The notes below the pieces were generated by a model. The model was not told the DNA's origin, did not search any database, and was given only the letters and a program-made list of their open reading frames with translations. Positions 22,006 to 31,799 of a DNA stretch of 64,000 nucleotides are shown piece after piece. How positions within the stretch are numbered: the stretch's first letter is position 1; every line of letters starts with the position of its first letter. This DNA is from Cladocopium goreaui (lineage: Eukaryota > Sar > Dinophyceae > Suessiales > Symbiodiniaceae), in assembly GCA_947184155.2 (NCBI GenBank), contig CAMXCT020001819.1, forward strand, positions 1-64,000. Direction: 5' to 3'. A program made the translations under genes and the position numbers.

Positions 22006-22496
22006 ATATGGTTTAATAATGACTATATAATGAACATAATGAAATAGATGTTTGGTTGATTGGTTTAATTTATATTAATGTATATACATCAACCAATCAA
22101 CCAGGAGCTTATGTATAATTATGTATATACAGTCTTATATAAAACCGTTCATATATAGTGGTTGATATGGTTGTTTGGTTTAATGTATATAATTTGTATC
22201 TTGTTTTATCAATGAAAGTTGAACCACTGTTGAAAATAACTAAGGAATTAGATGGAATGACTATCATGATTGCTCTTTGGCTAGTAAACCATTAACAATT
22301 TTTAATTACCGAAAGAGACGTGGTCAACAAATGTGATTTAACTGGAAACAAGTGGTGAAACGTTGGGATATACTTCGGAACATGTTGAAACACAGAAACA
22401 CATCAATTCACCAACAAAAACCATCAAACATGGTGAATCGTCGATACCGGGAACTTTTATTTGTCAAAGAACTTGGGGATCTAAGAGATACCACCC
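22006..22496. other. No recognised feature
   Basis: GATGTTTAATATGGTTTAAT-like short repeats and an inverted GGTTGATTGGTTTAA / CAACCAATCAACCAGG pair near 22050-22105. Confidence 0.5.
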
Positions 22497-22625
22497 CTAC
22501 AATGTGGGCCCCCCAGTTATAAGTTGGTTTATAAACCCCATTAACTATATGTTATAAGTACAATAAACCATAGTTATTGGAGTTATAAACCAATTTAGCT
22601 ATCGTTTGGGGGCCCCACATTGTAT
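22497..22625. repeat. F3 hairpin element, well preserved
   Basis: CTACAATGTGGGCCCCCCAG to GGGGGCCCCACATTGTATG. Good representative of the family ends. Confidence 0.9.
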
Positions 22626-24138
22626 GATCGGTTTTTTTCAAGTATGGCCTTCGGAATTGGTACCAATGGACGAATTGTACCAATGGACCCACTATTTATT
22701 CAGTCTTTGAATCAGAGCATTTGTTGGGTGAATAACACTGAACAGTCCAGTGGAAACCCAGATCGATTCAATAGTAATATTCCCAAGAATCATTTCTTAT
22801 TGGAACATATTGAATTTACTATTGAACAACTTTCCCAAGGTTGTCTCCCAAGGTTTACCATTGGATCTCTATAGCGATTTGGGAAGGACCACCTTTGGAA
22901 GTTATCCAATGCTTATTTGTCATTTGGGAATCAGAGCAGCTCATTATTCTACTATCTCCGGGGATGAATGATGAACAAACATCTGCCAGCTATTTCAAGG
23001 CGAACAGACGGGTATGAAGTTTTTGACACATGGCCATGTGGGAATTTCTACAATTGTCCACATTAGGGGAATCTCTTCCAACAACTATCTTTAGATGACG
23101 TCACAATGGCAAAAATAGTTCAAAATCAGTCTAGAATTTCCTTTTGCCCAGAATCATTCCCAGATAATCCTGTCATTCTTGGTTGCTACACTACCCCACT
23201 GCTTTGTTGGTTGATGTTCCCATGTTTACTGGTTGAACCTCTGACAATTGATCTATGGTGCGATCTATTCACATATTATTGACATATATCCTGAAAAAGA
23301 TAGAAATTCAGGACTATAGTGACTCTTCCTAGTGATTTTTTCGTGATTTTTTTCAGTGACTTCTCTGAATCTTACTAAAAAGGGCCCCGTTTTGCTTCGC
23401 CACTTCCCGCCAAAAAAGTCAGATGAAGTCAGATCGCCATCCTCGCCATCCCATGACAGGTGGTGACCTATGAACTGGCCGTTGGGATCCCTGGGATTCC
23501 GATTTCCATTGTTGATCCTGAAGTTTGATTGATGTTCAGCGAAAGAAGTTGTTCATCGATCTATATATATATATATACAGTATGAATTTTGTGTTTGGGG
23601 GGTAATCCAATATCCAAAAGTTTTGGGTTCATTTCAAGTGTTTAAACATGATCAAGCCATGCATTTGTTTGTTGGGTGATTGTGATACTTTTAACCCATA
23701 CCCATCCATATCCCAATTGCCTGTAGTTGTGTCTGCAAATCGGAGCGTCACGCACGTGAATGTATTTTGGGCAAAAAACATATTATCCAGGCATTCATCG
23801 GTTCATCATGGTTCACCAACATGCTAGGCTGGTTTCGATTGCTTCAAAGCTTGGGATTTGGCCAGGATCTTTCTGCACCAGAGCTAGTCCCGATTCATCT
23901 CCACATGTGAGACGGGCTAACATCGAGGGGACTAGCTCAGATGGACTGCCCAAAGTTGTCTTAAGACATCATCAAATGTGGCTTTCCAATTGTTTGTTTC
24001 CAAAAATGGAATTGGATGCTTCAATTCTCTAGATATAATATGTATAATTATATACATTATATATAAATACATACATTTGATGTAAGTATTGACAAGTATT
24101 TACCCTCCTGGGTGGATGGCGCAAGTGAGGCGCCTAGC
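22626..24138. other. No firm gene
   Basis: Open plus-strand frames at 22620-22874 (contains MDPLFIQSLNQSICWVNNTE) and 23760-24032 lack splice or family support. GGTATGAAGTTTTTGACACA near 23010 belongs to a repeat also seen at 46575, 53310 and 61670. Confidence 0.4.
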
Positions 24139-24163
24139 GTATGGGTTCTATGGGCGTGGCCAG

Positions 24164-24230
24164 GTCGTTTCCGGCTGAGGCACTGCGAGTGCCCTTCAGT
24201 GGAAATTCCTTGCCTGCGGTGGCGATGAAG
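24164..24230 (+). CDS. NEK-like protein kinase, exon with VPFSGN motif
   Basis: The peptide ends AEALRVPFSGNSLPAVAMK and is followed by a GC donor (GCACCTC). L..PF.G.N...L..KI is a hallmark of the NEK C-lobe between the WSLG helix and the next helix. The exon leaves in phase 0, which matches the entry phase of the exon at 26213. The 5' boundary is uncertain: an acceptor at 24162-24163 or one ending CGCCTAG upstream (24138) are options, and only the latter matches the outgoing phase at 21715. Confidence 0.68.
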
Positions 24231-24402
24231 GCACCTCAGGGATGCCGGAAACAGCCATCGATCATCGATGGATTTTTTGGGGAGATGGTTTCACCCAGAA
24301 TGCTGAACCATTGGGATTTAAGATGATTTAAGCAGATATATACTAGCATGAATAAATAATCCAGTCACGGATTTGAATGGATTGATTTGAGGGTAAGATC
24401 AG

Positions 24403-24480
24403 GCAACCGGGCGATTTTCCCCTGATCCAAGTCTTGGAAGTTCTCTTCCTGGAGAAGGAAAACGGCACTGTTGCACCCAA
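24403..24480 (+). CDS. Weak candidate exon
   Basis: After GTAAGATCAG the frame reads QPGDFPLIQVLEVLFLEKEN. It lies between two kinase exons that already join in phase, so it is either not an exon of that gene or is alternatively used. Confidence 0.22.
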
Positions 24481-25265
24481 AAAAAACATATCTATAGTAC
24501 CCCGATGTACCCCAAAGCAGATTTCAAATGTAATTTACCAGAATTTTGGGATGGGATTCTTCTCTTTTATCTTTTTGGAGGGTCTGCATACCGAAACTCG
24601 GGTTTAAAACCTTCCATCAATCAAAAGCACTCAACAAGCGTTTTCCAAAAGAAAACACTAGCGGTCACCAAATTTCCAAACTATCTAACACGTCGAAAAA
24701 CTCAGGGGCTTGCTGATTCTTGGACTTCGCAAGTGCGGATTGTCATAGCATGGAAATATTGCTTGCTATAGACAAATACTTCAAAAAACATCACTCAGGA
24801 TTGAGTTAAGCATCAAGTGACTAGCTAGATCTAATTAGATTGATTTAGGTGATCCCCCCTTTCCCAGGTGCGATTCTTGTCTTGGGTACAGGATTGTGTT
24901 ATTGTGTTAAGATCTCTTTCTATCATTTTCTGGGGTTTCATAAACCTTTAAGAATTTGCTCTCAAGAATTCATTGTTCATGATTTGTTGTCAAACAAAAA
25001 AACTAGACATATAAACATTATAATTATATTATTTTTCGTGCCGCTTTGTGCTTTATATTCACATATTTTCTAATAAGAGCAAACCTACAGGACCTAGTAC
25101 CGTAGTTTTCAGATTTCCCGATTTCCAGGTAGGGTTGCTCCAATCGCTTGCTAGGGATGAACAAAAATGGTGAATCGTAGCCGCGTATCGGTGGGAGCGC
25201 TGGGAATCAGTGATTGGAGTTATGTTAACCAACTTGGCGACTGCAGTCCATATCAGTCCCAGAAA
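24481..25265. other. No recognised feature
   Basis: AT-rich. Short frames only (for example 24505-24771, 88 codons), unsupported. Confidence 0.4.
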
Positions 25266-25373
25266 TGTTCCATGGTGCTGGTATATATGTACCATGATTT
25301 AGCTACAAAACTGGGTGATTTTGGACGTTCGGGTAAATGTTGGTGTGCATCTTCCAGCGCATGGAGCAAACTA
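25266..25373. repeat. F5-like hairpin element, diverged
   Basis: TTCCATGGTGCTGGTATATA to CATCTTCCAGCGCATGGAGC, with AACTGGGTGATTTTGG in the loop, as in the copy at 34737. Confidence 0.65.
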
Positions 25374-25848
25374 AGTCAACTAGAATTGATGGTAGAGATG
25401 TCGAACTAGATTGAAACTAGTGAATGTACGAGTTTTTTTTAGCAACTTCGCGGACCTAGGGCACCACCTAGAATTTCAAGTTTTGATACTTAGCAACCAT
25501 GGATATGATATATCCCAGATCTATCCAGCATCAACAGATCCAGTTATCTAACTACTTCGAGGATCATCCACCCGTGGCTCATAACTTAATAATTAATAAC
25601 CATTTTTCATCCTATAGAGGGAGAACCCCCTCTCTTATTTATATGTATACCCCCTCTCTTTATATAACCATCAACAATCATTAATATAATCATTGATATA
25701 ATCAAAAAATCATAACCATGGAAAATCACGAAGAACCATGATAAACCATTATTATACCCATTATTTTATAACCATTACTATAACAATTATCATAAACGTT
25801 ACTATAACCATTACTATAACCACTATTATAACCATTAATCCCATCACC
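25374..25848. other. AT-rich, simple ATAACCATTA repeats at the right
   Basis: Bases 25690-25845 repeat TATAACCATTACTATAACC-like words. Nothing coding recognised. Confidence 0.6.
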
Positions 25849-25938
25849 CTAATATTAAACACCCCATAAATGGTCCTAATTATGTGGAATTTCCCTACTA
25901 AACCATGGTTTCGTTTAGGGGGTGTTTAATATTAGGGG
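25849..25938. repeat. Hairpin element with TAATATTA in both arms
   Basis: CCCTAATATTAAACACCCC pairs with GGGGTGTTTAATATTAGGG, separated by about 50 bp. Only copy found in the window. Confidence 0.75.
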
Positions 25939-25971
25939 GAAGGGATCATTAAGCGTTAACAATTGGTTGGT

Positions 25972-26025
25972 GGTTTGGAACATTTTTTATTTTTCCATAT
26001 ATTGGAATATCATTAAATTTTAAAT
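25972..26025. repeat. F2 hairpin element, left half only
   Basis: ATTGGTTGGTGGTTTGGAAC and TTTTTCCATATATTGG are present. The acceptor-like right half is missing. Confidence 0.7.
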
Positions 26026-26052
26026 ACCATTAAATACTCATCAAATACCATA

Positions 26053-26146
26053 TCCCAGATGCTGCATGTATGGAATATTTGCCTACAAAACTTGGCCATT
26101 TTGGGGGTAAATGTAGGTAAATATTCTATACATGGAGCATCTGGGT
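26053..26146. repeat. F5 hairpin element
   Basis: TCCCAGATGCTGCATGTATG to CATACATGGAGCATCTGGG-like ends, with CTTGGCCATTTTGGGGGTAA in the loop. Confidence 0.8.
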
Positions 26147-26212
26147 ATTCATATCCCCATTATGCACCATTCCTAGCCCATTCTTAGCCCAACGCAACGG
26201 TTGGCTCGTCAG

Positions 26213-26263
26213 ATCATGGGCGCCGATCCCGAGCCCTTGCCGCATCGCTCCAGTGAGCTCAAC
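26213..26263 (+). CDS. NEK-like protein kinase, 17-codon exon
   Basis: Acceptor GGCTCGTCAG and donor GTCATC delimit IMGADPEPLPHRSSELN, phase 0 at both ends. In NEK kinases the PF.G.N helix and K are followed by I..G...PLP..YS.EL, then the last helix with L..DP..RPS. This exon supplies exactly that middle part and fits in phase between 24230 and 35674. The open frame on either side (a Gly/Ala tail to TAA at 26309-26311) would be intron under this model, though an alternative terminal exon ending there is possible. Confidence 0.66.
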
Positions 26264-26329
26264 GTCATCGCCACTGGGACCGCCGGTGGTGCCGCCGCCC
26301 CCGCCAAGTAACTATAGATATATCATGAA

Positions 26330-26484
26330 TTATCATGATATAGTAACTATATATATATAACTATATTTAACTATATTATATATATAGATTAAATGTGTAT
26401 ATATATTTAATATTATCACTATATATATATAATATATAATTATAACTATATATTATTATTATTATTATTTTTATTATTATTATA
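26330..26484. repeat. TA and ATT microsatellites
   Basis: TATATATATAACTATATTTA followed by ATTATTATTATTATTTTTAT and TTATTATTATTATAG. Confidence 0.9.
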
Positions 26485-26485
26485 G

Positions 26486-26698
26486 AATGGGCTAGCGCCC
26501 GGGTGCCGCCGACCCCCCCTATTTGGTGGGTCCTGCAGAGAGAGGGAGAGAGATAGATAGATGGATGGATGGATGGATGGATGGATAGATAGGTAGAGAG
26601 ATAGAGAGAGAGAGATAGACAGATAGATAGATAGATAGATAGACAGTTGGATAGACAGATAAGTAGATGGAGAGATAGATGGATAGATAGCTGGATGG

Positions 26699-26730
<32 letters not shown>

Positions 26731-26785
26731 GGAGAGATAGATAGAGGGGGAGAGAAAGATAGAGAGGGAGAGATAGATACTCCGA
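26486..26785. repeat. GC-rich word joined to GATA/GATG/GAGA array
   Basis: GGTGCCGCCGACCCCCCC directly follows the ATT run, as a related word does in inverted order at 29706-29720. From 26536 to 26785 the sequence is GATA, GATG and GAGA tetranucleotide repeats. Confidence 0.85.
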
Positions 26786-26820
26786 CGGCATCCGACGGCA
26801 TCAGCGGTTCAGTGGGTCAG

Positions 26821-26851
26821 TGGCGCGTCGCTTCCGGCGGGCCGTGCTGAG
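26821..26851 (+). CDS. Weak candidate micro-exon
   Basis: Acceptor GTGGGTCAG and donor GTCGATGG around ARRFRRAVLR. Confidence 0.2.
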
Positions 26852-27081
26852 GTCGATGGTGGTACATGGTGGGACAGACATGGACATATATGTTTTGATA
26901 TGCCCCAACATGCCGCAATTCAATTTGCCACACAATGTGCAATGTGTATGCAATGAGTACGACGCTACAAATTTGAAGTCAGACCTCAGTTCATATTTTT
27001 AAGCATATTTGGCCTCCTATCATTGTATGATTGGTGGTAGAGTATCATTGATTTTGAAACTCAGGGATAATCAAGGGTACT

Positions 27082-27164
27082 GATCTCCGGAAGCTGCTGA
27101 GCTTGCCGCGCCAGGGCCACGAGTTGTGGCGCCTCATCATCGCCATGGCCTGGAGCTTCACATG
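27082..27164 (+). CDS. Candidate exon, function unknown
   Basis: The frame reads DLRKLLSLPRQGHELWRLII and then AMAWSFTW, with a GTGGGG donor. G/C-rich codons in AT-rich flanks. No clear acceptor directly at the 5' side. Confidence 0.28.
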
Positions 27165-27261
27165 GTGGGGCCGAGGGGTTGGGGGATGGGGATGGGGTTG
27201 GGGATGGGGTGGGGTTGGTGTGTTGGGGGTATCAAAAATATATTAAAAAATGGGTGATGTG

Positions 27262-29190
27262 TGGTTTTGCGGGCTGGCAAACGGCAGGCTTGAGCCACCA
27301 TAAAAGGACAATGCCGGGGCTGGCAAACGGCATGGGAGCTGCAGGGAAGCATTTGGGGGGTTTTGCGGGCTGGCAGACGGCAGGCTTGAACCACCATAAA
27401 AGGACAATGCCGGGGCTGGCAAACGGCATGGGAGCTGCAGGGAAGCATTTGGGGGGTTTTGCGGGCTGGCAAACGGCAGGCTTGAACCACCATAAAAGGA
27501 CAATGCCGGGGCTGGCAAACGGCATGGGAGCTGCAGGGAAGCATTTGGGGGGTTTTGCGGGCTGGCAGACGGCAGGCTTGAACCACCATAAAAGGACAAT
27601 GCCGGGGCTGGCAAACGGCATGGGAGCTGCAGGGAAGCATTTGGGGGGTTTTGCGGGCGGGCAAACGGCAGGCTTGAACCACCATAAAAGGACAATGCCG
27701 GGGCTGGCAAACGGCATGGGAGCTGCAGGGAAGCATTTGAGGGGTTTTGCGGGCTGGCAAACGGCAGGCTTGAACCACCATAAAAGGACAATGCCGGGGC
27801 TGGCAAACGGCATGGGAGCTGCAGGGAAGCATTTGGGGGGTTTTGCGGGCGGGCAAACGGCAGGCTTGAACCACCATAAAAGGACAATGCCGGGGCTGGC
27901 AAACGGCATGGGAGCTGCAGGGAAGCATTTGGGGGTTTTGCGGGCGGGCAAACGGCAGGCTTGAACCACCATAAAAGGACAATGCCGGGGCTGGCAAACG
28001 GCATGGGAGCTGCAGGGAAGCATTTGGGGAGTTTTGCGGGCTGGCAAACGGCAGGCTTGAACCACCATAAAAGGACAATGCCGGGGCTGGCAAACGGCAT
28101 GGGAGCTGCAGGGAAGCATTTGGGGGGTTTTGCGGGCGGGCAAACGGCAGGCTTGAACCACCATAAAAGGACAATGCCGGGGCTGGCAAACGGCATGGGA
28201 GCTGCAGGGAAGCATTTGGGGGTTTTGCGGGCGGGCAAACGGCAGGCTTGAACCACCATAAAAGGACAATGCCGGGGCTGGCAAACGGCATGGGAGCTGC
28301 AGGGAAGCATTTGGGGGGTTTTGCGGGCTGGCAAACGGCAGGCTTGAACCACCATAAAAGGACAATGCCGGGGCTGGCAAACGGCATGGGAGCTGCAGGG
28401 AAGCATTTGGGGGTTTTGCGGGCTGGCAAACGGCAGGCTTGAACCACCATAAAAGGACAATGCCGGGGCTGGCAAACGGCATGGGAGCTGCAGGGAAGCA
28501 TTTGGGGGGTTTTGCGGGCGGGCAAACGGCAGGCTTGAACCACCATAAAAGGACAATGCCGGGGCTGGCAAACGGCATGGGAGCTGCAGGGAAGCATTTG
28601 GGGGGTTTTGCGGGCGGGCAAACGGCAGCTTGAACCACCATAAAAGGACAATGCCGGGGCTGGCAAACGGCATGGGAGCTGCAGGGAAGCATTTGGGGAG
28701 TTTTGCGGGCTGGCAAACGGCAGGCTTGAACCACCATAAAAGGACAATGCCGGGGCTGGCAAACGGCATGGGAGCTGCAGGGAAGCATTTGGGGGGTTTT
28801 GCGGGCTGGCAAACGGCAGGCTTGAACCACCATAAAAGGACAATGCCGGGGCTGGCAAACGGCATGGGAGCTGCAGGGAAGCATTTGGGGGGTTTTGCGG
28901 GCTGGCAGACGGCAGGCTTGAACCACCATAAAAGGACAATGCCGGGGCTGGCAAACGGCATGGGAGCTGCAGAGGAGCATTTGGGGGGTTTTGCGGGCGG
29001 GCAAACGGCAGGCTTGAACCACCATAAAAGGACAATGCCGGGGCTGGCAAACGGCATGGGAGCTGCAGGGAAGCATTTGGGGGGTTTTGCGGGCTGGCAA
29101 ACGGCAGGCTTGAACCACCATAAAAGGACAATGCCGGAGCTGGCAAACGGCATGGGAGCTGCAGGGAAGCATTTGGGGGGTTTTGTGGCC
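27262..29190. repeat. 96-bp tandem array, 20 units
   Basis: Each unit contains CACCATAAAAGGACAATGCC once and the word GGCTGGCAAACGGCA (or GGCGGGCAAACGGCA) twice. I count 20 units. Most are 96 bp (32 codons); several are 95 bp because one G is missing from the GGGGGG run before TTTTGCGGGC. All three minus-strand frames stay open for 600-730 codons, and plus-strand frames break only where a 95-bp unit shifts phase. Near-identity of units points to recent amplification, not protein selection. Confidence 0.95.
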
Positions 29191-29560
29191 GGTCAAACGG
29201 CAGGCTTGAACTCCCTGAAAAACAGATGGCAGGGGCATGTAGCTGTAAGAGTTGTTGCCTTGGAGGCCTGCGGAAGCGTTTGGAGGGTTTGAGGCCGGTC
29301 AAACGGCAGTCTTGAACTCCCTGAAAAACAGATGGCAGGAGCATGTAGCTGTAAGAGTTGTTGCCTTGGAGGCCTGCGGAAGCGTTTGGAGGGTTTCAGG
29401 CCGGTCAAACGGCAGTCTTGAACTCCCTGAAAAACAGATGGCAGGGGCATGTAGCTGTAAGAGTTGTTGCCTTGGAGGCCTGCGGAAGCGTTTGGGGGGT
29501 TTGAGGCCGGGCAAACGGCAGTCTTGAACCCCCTGAAAAACAGATGGCAGGGGCATGTAG
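29191..29560. repeat. Related ~106-bp tandem array, about four units
   Basis: Units start near GGCCGGTCAAACGGCAGTCT and contain CCCTGAAAAACAGATGGCAG and GTTGTTGCCTTGGAGGCCTG. The CAAACGGCAG core and GCATTTGG/GCGTTTGG end are shared with the 96-bp array, so both derive from one ancestor. Confidence 0.85.
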
Positions 29561-29689
29561 GTGTAAGAGTTCGGCAGGAGCATGTAGATGGCTGGGGCAT
29601 GTAGCTGGCAGAGGTGTTGCCTGAATGGCGTGTGCCTTTGCTTGCGACCCGAGAGCCAAGTTCCACACCTCCGGTGGTCCCAGGCGCCG

Positions 29690-29720
29690 CCCCTGCCTTG
29701 GCAAAGGCCGGGGTCGGCGG

Positions 29721-29774
<54 letters not shown>

Positions 29775-29780
29775 TATAGT
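29690..29780. repeat. GC-rich word with ATT microsatellite tail
   Basis: GGCCGGGGTCGGCGG runs directly into about 16 ATT units and then TATATATA. Same word-plus-tail junction as 26460-26510 in opposite orientation. Confidence 0.8.
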
Positions 29781-29881
29781 ATCTATATTTATATCCCTAA
29801 AAAAAATAATAGACCGTAGTAATTGGAGTTGTGTTTGCCAACTGAACAAACGACCTTGGACCTGGGGCAGCCGGGCACCAG

Positions 29882-30085
29882 CTGAAGTGGGAAAGTGACA
29901 TGTCGCTGAATCAGATGACCCTGGAAGATGCAGACTTGTTGCATTTGCTGCAGGCACTAAAGCTTTGAGTCTACGGCCAGGGCTGGAACAAGATCTCCTT
30001 GGAATGCAAGGAGTGTGGAGAGAAAGCCGAGCACATGGAACCTGTCTTCTTGATTGACCTCGATCTAGCCGGCTCGAGCTTGCAG
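29882..30085 (+). CDS. Candidate exon with CxxC pair and an in-frame TGA
   Basis: After GGGCACCAG the frame reads LKWESDMSLNQMTLEDADLL, reaches a TGA at 29966-29968, then continues GQGWNKISLECKECGEKAEH and MEPVFLIDLDLAGSSLQ up to a GC donor (GCAAGG). A 27-bp intron removing the stop is implausibly short; a CGA to TGA change or recoding is simpler. The CxxC followed by EP..L.LDL..SLQ resembles the fingers part of ubiquitin-specific proteases, but catalytic Cys and His boxes are not seen. Next exon joins in phase. Confidence 0.42.
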
Positions 30086-30146
30086 GCAAGGTGTTCGGAA
30101 CTTTTTTCCTTTGAGCATGTATGATTGAGCTGTCTCTTAGAGTCAG

Positions 30147-30216
30147 GAGTGCATAGACGAATACAGCAAGCAGGAAATGGATGATGACGCCAGGCGCAGC
30201 AATCGCATGAACAATG
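30147..30216 (+). CDS. Candidate exon, continues the CxxC exon
   Basis: Acceptor TTAGAGTCAG, donor GTTTGT. Peptide ECIDEYSKQEMDDDARRSNR, then MNN. Entry phase 0 matches the exit at 30085, and exit phase 1 matches the entry at 30276. SLQ..CIDEY..QE is the ubiquitin-protease-like SL.E.L..Y...E pattern; weak but consistent. Confidence 0.42.
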
Positions 30217-30275
30217 GTTTGTGTGTGTGTCTCATCTGTATAGATGTAAAACTTCGATTCCGTTTACTTAGTTAG

Positions 30276-30472
30276 GCAGCAGGGGGACTGGAGCCGATTT
30301 GCCTATCCAGTCCAACGAAGCTATGGCATTTCGGTGGATGAGTGGTCTGATCAACCACTTGTACCTGCTTTTTTCGAACATAGCAAGGGGCCAAGCTCAG
30401 AACCCCAACCACAATATTACACAATTTGCTGCACTGTTGTCGCAATCTGGAATCAATGTTGGTCATTTATGA
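30276..30472 (+). CDS. Candidate terminal exon of the same cluster
   Basis: Acceptor CGTTTACTTAGTTA-G. The frame includes GADLPIQSNEAMAFRWMSGL, INHLYLLFSNIARGQAQNPN and ITQFAALLSQSGINVGHL before TGA. It joins in phase with 30216. Hydrophobic helix-like character around MSGLINHLYLLF. No family recognised. Confidence 0.4.
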
Positions 30473-30504
30473 TTAGTTCTGCTGCATCAGAACCTTCCTC
30501 AGTA

Positions 30505-30625
30505 TTTTCGCCGAACTATGTCGCCGACAGTATTGTTAATTTTTTGGATTATTTCGCCGACCATGTCGCCGATGTATTTGGATTATTTTGTCAAAACCAC
30601 GTCGCCGATGTATTTTTGATGAAGA
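30505..30625. repeat. Three imperfect ~45-bp repeats
   Basis: CTATGTCGCCGACAGTATTG, CATGTCGCCGATGTATTTGG and CACGTCGCCGATGTATTTTT follow each other. Confidence 0.7.
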
Positions 30626-31054
30626 TCGTGGACATGAAAATCAATCAGGGGAACTTCTATTATTCGTAGGATGCATCGTTAATTTCTTTGTTTCATATCT
30701 AATCTGCATGTTTCAGGATTCAGTTCCTGCCGGATCATATAATGATCCATTCTTGTCTAGTGTGTGTCGACACTGCCTGCCTCGCATTCCCTTTTCAGCC
30801 AGGGCGCGAAACTTCAACAAGACTCTCAGGACGCGGCTTTCATGTCAATCCTTCAATCCATTGAATATTGCATGTGAATTTTTGGCATTGAGATCGAACA
30901 TTGGATTTCCTTTGCTTCCCTCCTTTCCTCTTTTCTTCTCATGGCAGGAAGCCATGGCATTTCTGTGGGTTTCAGCGTCACCAATGATGGGGATTTCACA
31001 TGATTCATGTTTTTTTTAGATGGAAATTATCATGGAAATGATTATCATGGATAT
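30626..31054. other. No recognised feature
   Basis: A plus-strand frame at 30588-31019 is open but has no family match; part of it overlaps the small repeats. Confidence 0.4.
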
Positions 31055-31150
31055 TACCCTCTGGTAATTTAACATAGCTATGGAAAATCACCATGTTTAA
31101 TGGGAAAACACTATAAATGGCCATTTTCAATAGCTATGTTAACCAAGATA
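31055..31150. repeat. F1 hairpin element, right end lost
   Basis: TACCCTCTGGTAATTTAACA through CAATAGCTATGTTAACC; no CCAGAGGGTA. Confidence 0.75.
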
Positions 31151-31585
31151 CCATAAAATACCCACATTTGAGCACTGGTAGTTTCACCTTGATGGCATGA
31201 TGATCTGCGCAGCTGGTGTCCTTAAAAGAGGACCATTGAAGCCACCAACCCGGCACCCAAGATTTTCGTTGAGAAACACCATATTTAACCCACTGAAAAA
31301 CGGGGAAATTGGCCAACATCGGGATTCTGCCTCTGAATTTCGAGTGAATACTTCAATTACGTTTGAGAATCATCACAATTTGGTAATCAAACGTGGCTAG
31401 CTGGAAAATCCTCGAAATTTTCATGGAGGTTTCAATGTTGTAATCGTCTATATACTAAATGGGATATGTTCAATGAAGCGACGTTTTATTAGCCTTCGGG
31501 TAGGTCAACACATGACGTGACTAGGTTTTGTTAAGGATTCAGCCATCATCATCCATCATGATATGGAGATGTCCTAAAATATGGG
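31151..31585. other. No recognised feature
   Basis: Unique sequence; GAAGCCACCAACCCGGCACC near 31238 gives no convincing exon. Confidence 0.35.
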
Positions 31586-31709
31586 TACTCGGCCTAGTAA
31601 ACTAACAGTTTGCGAACTTGAAAATGGCCATAGAAATAGTCGATCGTCCCATTAAACATGGTGGATTTTTCATGATCTTTCCATAGTTATGTTAGTTTAC
31701 CAGAGGGTA
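31586..31709. repeat. F1 hairpin element
   Basis: TACTCGGCCTAGTAAACTAA to GTTAGTTTACCAGAGGGTA. Confidence 0.8.
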
Positions 31710-31799
31710 CCCCCAAGTCATCCATGGATTTTTCCTGAATGCGTAGCAAGGGTTCCCGTTTCACTCTGGGGGTCTGGGGGCTGAGGGTGTGTTCGCTCG

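Noticed and set aside
25849..25938. TAATATTA as a rolling-circle replication origin
   Set aside because: No stem-loop nonanucleotide TAATATTAC in a proper loop and no Rep gene nearby; the word sits in the arms.
26376..26801. Minus-strand frame rich in LSIYLS
   Set aside because: Reading of GATA/GAGA tetranucleotide repeats.
27158..29344. 728-, 668- and 636-codon minus-strand frames
   Set aside because: They are three overlapping readings of the 96-bp array. Openness follows from a stop-free unit of near-multiple-of-three length.
29193..30089. 298-codon minus-strand ORF with a poly-Asn run
   Set aside because: Crosses the ATT microsatellite and the 106-bp repeats; the plus-strand exon reading of 29882-30085 is better supported.
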